Below are positions 12,201 to 16,876 of a stretch of 64,000 bases of DNA, piece by piece; position 1 is the stretch's first letter, and every line of letters begins with the position of its first letter. Origin of the DNA: Verrucomicrobiota bacterium (lineage in GTDB: Bacteria > Verrucomicrobiota > Verrucomicrobiia > Limisphaerales > JACRJZ01); assembly GCA_016219875.1 (NCBI GenBank), contig JACRJZ010000042.1:1-64000 (forward strand), written 5' to 3'. Position numbers and translations under genes: made by a program. The notes under the pieces were generated by a model. The model saw only the letters and a program-made list of their open reading frames with translations, searched no databases and was not told the origin of the DNA.

Positions 12201-14744
12201 CAGACGCCACTGCACATCAGCCGGTTTGTCGGTGGCGTTCTGGATTTCGTTCGCGTTGTCGTGGCCAAAGACGACGTAGTCTTCGCCGCTGACAGCGCCG
12301 TCCGCGACGCTCAGGCGGCCCGAGGCGAGGGAATTGGTGCGGGCAGGCCAGGCCGCTCGGACGTTCGTGGCATCCGCCAAGGCTTGCGAGCAGGGGGCGC
12401 CGCTGGTGGCCCAGGCCGGCCCATTCTGGAGCGTGCCGTCGTGGGCGTTGGTGGAACGATCGAACAGCGTTACGCCACCGCCGCAAAGCGGGTAATACGC
12501 GGCCAAGCTCGTTTCGGTGCCGTCGAGTTCGCGGTGCATGGCGTCGCGAATCTCGTCTTCGCTGCGCGCCACGTTCCAGATGCGGACTTCGTCCAGCCGC
12601 CCCGCAAAGTAATCGCCCGCCGGCTCCGCGCCGCTGCTGGCTTCGGCCCCCAAAATGAGGCTGTTGGCAGCGTTGTATTCGAGGGGGTAAGAGGCGCCGG
12701 CATCCTTGGTGTTGCGGAGTTGGCCGTCGATGTAGAGCCGGGCGTAGCGGCCGTCGCAGGTGAGAGCCAGGTGGTGCCAGCCGGCGGCCAGTCCGGCTGT
12801 GGTGTAATTCGGTTCGAGATAGGCGCCGTTGAGGCGAACATAGCCGCGCACGACGTCGGGACTGCCGTTCTGCAGAGCCAAGGCGTAGCCGCCGGTCTGG
12901 GTGCAGCCCAGAATTGTTTGGTTGGCATCGACCGTCCAGTTCGAGCGATAGACCCACACGGAGAGCGTGAGGGCGTTAGTGGGCTTGAACGCGCCGTCGT
13001 GCGGCACCTCGACGTAGTCATCCACCCCATCGAAGACGAGGCCCTGGCCTGGGCCGGTGTAAGTGGGATCCGTCACAAGAGTCTGGCCTTCGCCAGTGGA
13101 CCAGCCGGTGGCGCTCGCGCGCACCGTGGCGACTTGCGCGGGATCGGAGACGCCGTCGTTGATAATCGTGACGTTGAAGACCGCCGAGGTCTGGCCCGCG
13201 GGGATCGTCACCGAGGCGGGCACGGTCAGTTCCGTCGTGTCGGTGGAGGTCAGAGTCACGACCGTGTCGCTCGCCTGCGCGTAATAGATACTGACTCGCC
13301 CAGCGTTCGCCAACACGCCGTCGCCTTCCTGGGCCGAGCGCGGCACGGAGACTTCGAACCCGAAGGTCTGGGGCGAAGGGCGCAGGGTGGCATCGCCGAT
13401 GAGCACCATGCCGCCGTGCCAACCGAACATGTCGCCCGGCGCGTTGACGCTCTCCTCCGCGTTGTACCACTCGACAAACGCGCCGCCGAAACACTGGCGG
13501 CGACCCAGCGCGCCATACCAGTACGAACCGCCAATCATGCCGCCGGCCTTGGTCGAGCCAACCGTGAGAAGCCCGGACATCTCGTTGAAGGCGATGGTGC
13601 CGGCGAGGTAGTTGGTGGCGGTGTAATCGGCCGCGGAACAAATGAAGAGAGTGTAGAAAAGCGCCGGCGGATCAATGGTCCGGTAGTCGGGAGTGCGGAC
13701 CCATTCCGCGACGGTCCCGCCGCTGCGAAAGAACTCGTGTCCGTTCGGGGTGCCGTGGGAGCGGACGTGGATATAGTCGTACCGCGTCGGCAAACGGACC
13801 GTCTTGTAGTCCGTTGCCGTGGTGGTTTCATCGTCGTTGACCAGCGTGCAAGCGGCGGACCCATAGGCCATCGCGAGTTCCTTGGTGTCGTCGACCCAGT
13901 CCCAGTCGTCGTCCGGGTAGGCCAGCGCCGTATGGTCGGAGGTCAAGCTGTGCTGGCGATAGCTGTGACTCTTGTCGAAGTAATTGTTGAGGATGGCCGT
14001 CTCGCTGCCCAGAGCGCCCAGGTTGTCTGTCTTCAGGCGGCAAACCCAGATTTCCAGGCGGCTGAAGTCCCAGGTGTCATACTTCCCGTTCCCGGCATGA
14101 ACCTCGCGGTCTTCGAGGGTGTCGGACCACGTGCCGTTCATGTCCATGAAGAACAAGTCGCACGGCCAATCGCTGTAGCTGGCGTCGCCGCCGTCGCCGC
14201 TCATCTTCTCGAAGATGATGTAAGGCAGGTTGCCGACGAAGACGGCGCCAGCCAGAGATTGCGCCTCGCCGTAAAGCCCCTGCAAGTAGGCACGCAGGTC
14301 CGCGGCGGAGCCGGAGACGAACCGGTAAGTGATGACGCTGAAGCCCTCGGCCTCGATGTCCTGGACGTAGCGAGTGAGCTTGGTAGAGACGTCGCTGTAG
14401 ATGCCGTCGGCCACCACCACGACCACGCGCCCTCCGGCGCCGCCGCCGGACTTGGCCCGTCCGCCAGTTTGCACCCCCTCTTTCAGTGGCACCGCAGATA
14501 TCTGGAGCTTCCCTTGCCAGACGGGTGCCGCATGCACCGGCGGCAACGACCCGTCCTCGGCGCGCCACTGGGAGGCAATGACCCCGTCCAATGCGCGTGG
14601 CGTGGCCGCACTCGCCGTGGCCACAACCAGGGCCGTGCCGACGGCCATTCCGAGAAGAAGCGCCGCTGCCAGGAGGCGTGAGCCGCCTCTGCTCTGGACG
14701 CGGGGACACAGGCACGTTTCGTGGTCGATGAACTGCTTTTTCAT
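3210..14744 (-). CDS. Giant secreted protein A: clan CD (gingipain-like) peptidase domain, five LamG units, FG-GAP repeats
   Basis: 3,844 aa from the ATG at 14744, chosen because a basic N-terminus and hydrophobic signal segment (LLAAALLLGMAVGTALVV) follow. Residues ~100-480 resemble gingipain/clostripain-type clan CD cysteine peptidases: a His-Gly motif (RSHGTPNGHEFF, H330) and a Cys after a hydrophobic strand (FYTLFICSAADYT, C369), 39 residues apart. Next comes a Calx-beta-like domain (EGDGVLANAG...). The rest is extracellular modules. Five LamG/concanavalin-like units begin near 13045, 11690, 10370, 7315 and 4868, each followed by a ~125-aa module with a VFGHDN motif. Fn3-like units (VTARG...WNT), FG-GAP/VCBS repeats (~9000-7980) and a choice-of-anchor-D-like domain (~6250-5880) lie between them. 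The tail ends PQRYYRTAIP, matching the other giants. Likely roles are peptide cleavage and polysaccharide or surface binding. Catalytic activity is inferred from motifs only. Confidence 0.88.
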   Translation of the reverse strand: MKKQFIDHETCLCPRVQSRGGSRLLAAALLLGMAVGTALVVATASAATPRALDGVIASQWRAEDGSLPPVHAAPVWQGKLQISAVPLKEGVQTGGRAKSGGGAGGRVVVVVADGIYSDVSTKLTRYVQDIEAEGFSVITYRFVSGSAADLRAYLQGLYGEAQSLAGAVFVGNLPYIIFEKMSGDGGDASYSDWPCDLFFMDMNGTWSDTLEDREVHAGNGKYDTWDFSRLEIWVCRLKTDNLGALGSETAILNNYFDKSHSYRQHSLTSDHTALAYPDDDWDWVDDTKELAMAYGSAACTLVNDDETTTATDYKTVRLPTRYDYIHVRSHGTPNGHEFFRSGGTVAEWVRTPDYRTIDPPALFYTLFICSAADYTATNYLAGTIAFNEMSGLLTVGSTKAGGMIGGSYWYGALGRRQCFGGAFVEWYNAEESVNAPGDMFGWHGGMVLIGDATLRPSPQTFGFEVSVPRSAQEGDGVLANAGRVSIYYAQASDTVVTLTSTDTTELTVPASVTIPAGQTSAVFNVTIINDGVSDPAQVATVRASATGWSTGEGQTLVTDPTYTGPGQGLVFDGVDDYVEVPHDGAFKPTNALTLSVWVYRSNWTVDANQTILGCTQTGGYALALQNGSPDVVRGYVRLNGAYLEPNYTTAGLAAGWHHLALTCDGRYARLYIDGQLRNTKDAGASYPLEYNAANSLILGAEASSGAEPAGDYFAGRLDEVRIWNVARSEDEIRDAMHRELDGTETSLAAYYPLCGGGVTLFDRSTNAHDGTLQNGPAWATSGAPCSQALADATNVRAAWPARTNSLASGRLSVADGAVSGEDYVVFGHDNANEIQNATDKPADVQWRLNRVWQVDQSGSLTVDLSFDVSGWSGDFALLVDADGVFANATVITGGRAGDTFTATGVGLQDGWFYTVAQVVAPTVTTAPIADIAPTTATAGGEVTVEGSFPVTARGVCWNTAGTPTVGDSHTTDGLGLGTFTSALTSLTPGRTYHVRAYATSALGTAYGEERVFTTTMTPPGNALTLDGSNDYVEIADAAALDLTANYTLECWFKADGFGGLRGLISKYQSSGANGYLLRLTGTDLDFDGRTTTGLNLQAGRWYYVAAVKSGGTRTLYVNGVAQTLSSSTFTVVANTNPLRLGSDYSGRFFDGQLDEVRVWNVARSQDEIRDAMHRELQGTETGLVAYFNCNQSAGATLFDQTTNDLDGTLVNGAAWAASTVPGTSQIASRTNLRAAWIARTASLASGRMSVTDSDIAGSDFVVFGHDNADETQNATDKPAGVQWRLNRVWQLDESSALMADVSFDVSGWSGDFALLADADGTFANATLVAGTRSGDTFTAPGVNLQDGFFYTVASVVLPTVSTAPVTGIAATTATSGGNVTSEGGASVTARGCVWNTTGSPTLAGFDGATTNGSGTGEFSSSLTGLTSGQTYYVRAYATSPLGTGYGTEVEFLTTITAPGKALAFDGANDYVNIGHGAGLDLGNTLTIEAWVKPTALSSRRAIFSTRLNNDAGSFQLEVGPGNGGANRVAVSGVGTWAAETVDDALASNVWTHVAYTRTGTGAGTHTLYVNGTARTLATDANYTFVNNSSDKVIGSGTSGGQLFLGQVDELRVWSAARSGDEIRDAMHKELSGSEPNLVAYHKFNHVSGTTAADATGHGHDGTLVNGPVWLASTIPCTDTLGGRTNLRAVWKAATTSLASGRLSLADGDVGTSDFAVFGHDAAAETQNSSDVPSGVLWRLNRAWQLDESGALTADLRFDVSGWANAFVLLTDADGTFANATVIYGERTGDTFTAPGVSLEDGVFYTVAAVDAPTVTTAPVTAVTVSGATCGGDVTSQGGAAVSARGVCWNTNGNPTLLDSHTTDGSGTGSFVSTVSGLSPGVTYHVRAYAANALAPNYGEERVFTTPNVFTNIQATLEAQSKSAGVWGDLDNDGDLDLLHDGISGTTSRTMRSRNNGNGTFSESQWVASFHEGAIALGDFDNDGALDVLINGWYSVTDARVTKLYRNNGSGSFSDTGVSFPGVRASSAAWGDYNNDGHPDLLLTGDTGSVLITRLYRNNGDGTFTEIGAGLPGVYFGSGTWADFDRDGDLDILLCGWSGASPISRVYRNDGNGVFTDLNAGLAGVWRGEAHWGDYDNDGYPDILLSGSSTSRIYHNNHNGTFTDIGAGLTGLDYAGVAWGDYDNDGDLDVLLMGDSGSSLTRLYRNDGNNTFTLISNTGLGNVGAGDVIWGDYDQDGKLDLFQTGTSGGVRSDLYRNQIVAANTPPTAPAGLQAVVNANTVTLSWNAASDTETSAAGLTYELRIGTTSGSGDIVSAPATSAGWRRVACSGSVGANISWTLTNLPLHTVYYWSVQAVDTAFAGSAWATEGSFTTPYPPGVTTAPVSGITATTAQCGGSVTNQGASAVTARGCVWNTTGNPTVASHDGMTSDGSGLGDFTSGLTGLTEGGQVYYVRAYASNGDGTTYGEERSFATSMTPPGNALALDGVNDYVNVGRGTGFDVGNTLTIEAWVKPTSLSGRCAVFSTRLNSSSGSFQLEVGTGNGGVNRVAVTGSSTWVAETGDNVFGANQWTHIAYTRTATGAGTHTLYVNGVAQALVSDANYTFVNNTSDKLIGAGDNGGHLFPGQIDELRVWSVARTQSEIQDAMHQQLNGGESGLVAYYRFNHLGGSTLWDVTGHGHDGTLVNGPAWAASTIPCANIIADRTNLRGVWSARVNSLASSRLSVSNSSAADTNSAVVGHDNGTDDWGTSDLPNGIGARLGRVWRAELTSAQTADVRFDTAGLTFADASNLRLLVDADGVFAEGATAVAGSFGGNTFTVASQSLQHLRYYTLALISTLDIAVRGNGQLIADGDTTPSPDDFTQFSTKFVGSTTSTRTFVIANDGTSALTVSDITAGGDFSIEGLSLPASVPANGSANFTVRFSPSAAGTRTATVTISNDDPDAEGTYTFAIQGEGLVLATPTDRPYAMNIAVAQNDTNDTSASVTLSASQTYRDLRLNSTASDRGDYAVQIDDTSSDDSANGILIASVREISRNNSEGAPLNGTRYATATAYANGANGYVAGVQDSPNGAEYNQNLAVAYFPFAESWICGHATNSADDGPITGLNTSPGIDLGEEFVDNGNGTYTLRIPGVSSQTDGVLLVSGGKDEDNYALSKANTDGSWTIYCHDNGTNAAVYERDPVAFAYVPTGASAIVGMFDAEGDAVLGSGFSVTRTASGTFTLSIRGYMPADGVFLVSPAGGDSLNMDNIVTCQATSTNWIIQTRDLTDGVSTPILQDVATNQPVCSFAFFASPMTPPGKSLAFNGTNAHANVGHGASLDVGNTLTVEAWIKPANLTNRYGIFSTRFPTNIGGGFQLEVGTGSGGTSRLVVSGRNTYVAQTGDNVVASNQWSHVAYTRTGTGSSTHTLYVNGVAQVLISDADYTFTNNTSDKVIGAGTSGGQFFPGQIDEVRVWNTARTQDQIRDAMHKTLSGDETGLVAYYRFDHASGATLADLTTNANNGTLTNMTDADWVASTFPCADAIAGRSNLRGAWSAQTNSLSSSLLTASNAVVSGTDFRVFGHDNGTLAQNTSDKPARLVWRLNRAWRTEGAGTLTGDLAFDCTGIAGLITDPSKLRLLTDADGVFTNASVATGSYAGATFIVASQSLASGNYYTLGQERGNSPPSAQTLTVCRKPGVPVKIRLSNLATNWSDPDSDPVEFVSAAVASTNSVPVSADGTFILYDAGNSSSQNVTDRFAYTIRDQPPEGLTALTALGTVIIQVDRGTNMSCNIVASGLAGDGNSQLTFAGIPGQTYLVQRATSLTSPVVWTSLTNNVDGSVNFVAGPNGQWTHTDLNSASYPQRYYRTAIP
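9020..13045 (-). repeat. Three tandem ~1.33-kb coding repeats inside giant A
   Basis: Each unit encodes LamG, the VFGHDN module and an Fn3-like domain. Units begin near 13045, 11690 and 10370. DNA identity is high in places: the stretches starting near 12538 and 11230 differ at only about five of 60 positions, which implies recent duplication or ongoing gene conversion. Two further, more diverged LamG units start near 7315 and 4868. Confidence 0.8.
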
Positions 14745-15140
14745 GGCTGGTGGAAATGAAGGGGACCAACAGTTGGAGCGAGAGGGTTCTGAAAAATCTC
14801 TTGGACGAGGCGCCACAGGTCGGCCCGCATCGCCCGGCGTGTCGAATCACCGGCGACGAGGCGGCCTGGAGTTGTTAGGCAAGCCCGGTCGTGAGCAGAA
14901 ACTCGGCGACCCGAAGATACGCAATGTGCCGGTGACATGGCGGCAGCTTAGGGCGTTGGAGGAAAAAGCGTCTATTCACGAGAATTCGGGATGTCGCTAT
15001 GCACCGGGAGGAGCGCGCTTTCTTCTGGTGTGATCGAAGCCGAACGCCGAATTGGAGTTCCACCGTGACGAAACTTCGATGCGTACGCATCGAAGTTTCG
15101 TAACAAGCAGCGGGCGCCACCACGGCTGCGAATCGCGAGC
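14745..15140. other. Intergenic region upstream of giant A
   Basis: About 400 bp with no convincing gene. It should contain the promoter of giant A, transcribed leftwards, but no clear -35/-10 pair stands out. It holds a 34-bp perfect palindrome (15069-15102) and a 16-nt sequence at 14976-14991 whose exact reverse complement lies at 16733-16748, upstream of the response-regulator start. Confidence 0.5.
15069..15102. repeat. Perfect 34-bp palindrome without loop
   Basis: Two 17-nt arms meet with no spacer around the centre gcgtacgc, and all 34 positions are self-complementary. It lies ~40 bp beyond the outer copy of the response-regulator repeat and ~325 bp upstream of giant A. No T-tract follows, so a simple intrinsic terminator is unlikely. 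An operator for a dimeric regulator or a recombination/end site are alternatives. Confidence 0.85.
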
Positions 15141-15252
15141 GCTCAGCGAAACTTCGCCTGCAGTGCCCTGGCGACCGCGCCCGCCCGCGAACGGACGTTG
15201 AGCTTGCGGTAGATGTTGCGCAGGTGCATGTCCGCAGTCTGGATGCTCAGGC
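15141..15252 (-). pseudogene. Detached 3' fragment of a NarL-type response-regulator gene (outer 112-bp repeat)
   Basis: 106 of 112 positions match 16015-16126, the last 36 codons and stop of the intact regulator gene. The 76 or so bases nearest the stop are identical and all six differences lie towards the other end. In frame it reads the end of a LuxR-type HTH (HLRNIYRKLNVRSRAG...ALQAKFR, stop) with SIQTADM in place of SIHTVDT. It has no start and no receiver domain. The stop codon of the toxin-like gene falls inside its upstream edge. It is either the displaced original gene end left by insertion of the cassette, or a remnant of a paralogous regulator. Confidence 0.85.
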
Positions 15253-15675
15253 AGCGCCCAGACGGAGCGAGGCGAGCTCCTGGAGTAGAAGCGGTAGGTT
15301 GGGCGCGGTGAACGTCAGACCGGGCGCGGGCACCCGGTGGTGGCGGAGGTCGGGCGGGAGGTGTTTGTGATGCGGATGCGTGCTGGCCAGCGTCGGCTCG
15401 GAAGGATGAGGTTGGCAGTCGTACCAGTAAAGCTTCTCAGCGCCGTGCCAGACTTCGTAGCTGTAGCCCACGATGTGCAGCGGTCCGGCGTCCCAACTCA
15501 GACGTTCATAGGCGAGCAAGCGGCAGCCGTTGCGGTGGAGCAGTTCCCCAGTCAACTCAGCGAAAAGCCTTCCGCGGCGCTGGATGATGAGCGTGGAACT
15601 GAGCAGGTCCGGGAACCGCGACTGGAGCGTATAGACGAACCGTTCGTAGTCACGCAGGGACTGGAATGGATTCAT
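15247..15675 (-). CDS. TumE/DUF6516-like toxin
   Basis: 142 aa. The core (YSYEVWHGAEKLYWYDCQPH, then HPHHKHLPPDLRHHRVPAPG) matches my recollection of the DUF6516/TumE toxin family, small proteins encoded next to an antitoxin. The His/Pro-rich block is the most distinctive feature. The ATG at 15675 lies 26 nt inside the end of the upstream partner gene, a coupling common in toxin-antitoxin pairs. The stop codon lies within the edge of the 112-bp repeat. The cellular target cannot be read from the sequence. The family assignment should be confirmed by profile search. Confidence 0.65.
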   Translation of the reverse strand: MNPFQSLRDYERFVYTLQSRFPDLLSSTLIIQRRGRLFAELTGELLHRNGCRLLAYERLSWDAGPLHIVGYSYEVWHGAEKLYWYDCQPHPSEPTLASTHPHHKHLPPDLRHHRVPAPGLTFTAPNLPLLLQELASLRLGAA

Positions 15676-15946
15676 GCCGGGCGGCCTTCTGAATCATCGT
15701 CGCGGTGGTGTGGCCTTGGGCGCGTAGCGCGTTCACGGAGGTCCGATACTGCGACTGTCGCTGCTGGAGCAATTCGTACGCACTAGCCCAGGCGGTCCAG
15801 TCGCGCACCCAGGCGTTGTCCGGCGGCTCCTCGCCGGCGGCATACGATTCATAGAAGGTCTCGGACAACACGCCATACTTCCGCTCGAAACTGCGGATTT
15901 CGTCTTCGAGCGCGTAGATGTCTTGCAGCAGGTCGTCGAGCGTCAT
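15650..15946 (-). CDS. Small helical partner of the TumE-like protein, putative antitoxin
   Basis: 98 aa from the ATG at 15946; an in-frame start at 15961 adds only MRHGP. It is predicted mostly alpha-helical and acidic (MTLDDLLQDIYALEDEIRSF, then ERKYGVLSETFY), with WVRDWTAWASAYELLQQR in the middle. It precedes and overlaps the toxin-like gene by 26 nt, the usual antitoxin-first order. It has no recognised DNA-binding motif. I recall similar ~95-aa proteins next to DUF6516 genes, but the function is inferred from position. Confidence 0.6.
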   Translation of the reverse strand: MTLDDLLQDIYALEDEIRSFERKYGVLSETFYESYAAGEEPPDNAWVRDWTAWASAYELLQQRQSQYRTSVNALRAQGHTTATMIQKAARHESIPVPA

Positions 15947-16014
15947 AGGTCCGTGTCGCACGGTGGAAGACTACGCTCAGCGGGCCTCCTCGCGCAAGGC
16001 GCGCTTTTCGGCTG

Positions 16015-16126
16015 GCTCAGCGAAACTTCGCCTGCAGTGCCCTGGCGACCGCGCCCGCCCGCGAACGGACGTTGAGCTTGCGGTAGATGTTGCGCAGATG
16101 CGTGTCCACGGTGTGAATGCTCAGGC
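16015..16126 (-). repeat. Inner copy of the 112-bp direct repeat flanking the toxin-antitoxin cassette
   Basis: This is the 3' end of the intact response-regulator gene. Its partner lies 874 bp away at 15141-15252 in the same orientation, with six mismatches. The toxin-antitoxin pair occupies the space between. The arrangement resembles an insertion that restores the end of its target gene and leaves the old end beyond the insert. No integrase is present. Confidence 0.85.
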
Positions 16127-16697
16127 CGAGCCGGTCGGCGATTTCCTTGGTGGTCAGGCCCTGGACCAGAAACTCGAGCGTTTCCTTCTCGCGCTGGCTG
16201 AGGCCCTGATCGGGCGGCGGGCTGGCCAGCCGCGCAAAGAGGCTCAAGACCGACCGCGCGATTTGCGGCGTCATGGGTGCGCCGCCGCCGAGGACTTCGC
16301 GAATGGCCTGGGCGATTTTCTCCGCCGGTGAGGTCTTGAGCAGGTAGCCCGACGCACCGGCGCAAATGGCGCGGACGATTTTGTCCGTGTCCTCAAACAC
16401 GGTCAGGATGATGACGTGAGTGGCGGGCGAGAGCGCCTTGAATTGCTGGATGCCGTCCAGTCCGCTCAAGCCGGGCAGGCCGATGTCCAGGAGGATGACT
16501 TCGGGTGGATGGTCGTCGCGCAGCCGGCGCAAGACGTCCTCGCAGGAACCGAACGCGCCGGCACAGCGCAGGCCGGGGGCGTGGTCCAGCGTGCGTGCGA
16601 TGGCGCCGCGATACGTCTCGTTGTCCTCGACCAGCCAGACGTTGATGGCCTGGGCCGACGAGCAGGACGCGGCGGCTGTGGAGACCTCAGAGGTCAT
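16017..16697 (-). CDS. NarL/FixJ-family response regulator
   Basis: 226 aa. The receiver domain (residues ~17-135) has acidic E24/D25, phospho-acceptor D71 in VILLDIGLPG, a conserved Thr in VIILTVFED and Lys in GYLLKTSP. The LuxR-type HTH is at ~165-226 (LSQREKETLEFLVQGLTTKE, then IADRLGLSIHTVDTHLRNIY). It should act as a transcription factor phosphorylated by the propeller histidine kinase encoded 180 bp upstream on the same strand. The ATG at 16697 is the start just before the receiver; longer frames upstream lack domain support. Its last 36 codons are repeated at 15141-15252 beyond the toxin-antitoxin pair. Confidence 0.92.
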   Translation of the reverse strand: MTSEVSTAAASCSSAQAINVWLVEDNETYRGAIARTLDHAPGLRCAGAFGSCEDVLRRLRDDHPPEVILLDIGLPGLSGLDGIQQFKALSPATHVIILTVFEDTDKIVRAICAGASGYLLKTSPAEKIAQAIREVLGGGAPMTPQIARSVLSLFARLASPPPDQGLSQREKETLEFLVQGLTTKEIADRLGLSIHTVDTHLRNIYRKLNVRSRAGAVARALQAKFR

Positions 16698-16764
16698 GGG
16701 GGCAGTGTGACGCGACGGCTGGGAGCGTCCACTCCCGAATTCTCGTGATGCGCTGCGGAGATCT

Positions 16765-16867
16765 TGGAGTGCGGGGCAAACGAAGTGCGACCCCGCTTTG
16801 GCTTCTCTGAAGCGGGATGCGTTGAAAGCCAAAGCGCCGTCGCGCTGCGCTCTGCCGGCGCACTCCA
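16765..16867. repeat. Imperfect stem-loop between sensor kinase and regulator genes
   Basis: Outer arms tggagtgc (16765-16772) and gcactcca (16860-16867), and inner arms cgctttggctt and aagccaaagcg (about 16794-16804 and 16825-16835), are complementary. It fills most of the 180-bp gap between the kinase stop and the regulator start. It may be a dispersed repeat or a processing/attenuation structure that sets the kinase:regulator ratio. Confidence 0.55.
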
Positions 16868-16876
16868 GAAGGCTCC

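Noticed and set aside
11838..14681. Long + strand open frame opposite the start of giant A
   Set aside because: No domain signal and biased composition. The minus strand has a signal peptide, a peptidase domain and LamG domains there. The same reasoning excludes + frames at 6273-8819 and 8835-10466.
14745..14816. 24-residue N-terminal extension of giant A
   Set aside because: It would bury the signal peptide behind a Pro/Ser-rich leader. The ATG at 14744 gives a standard signal.
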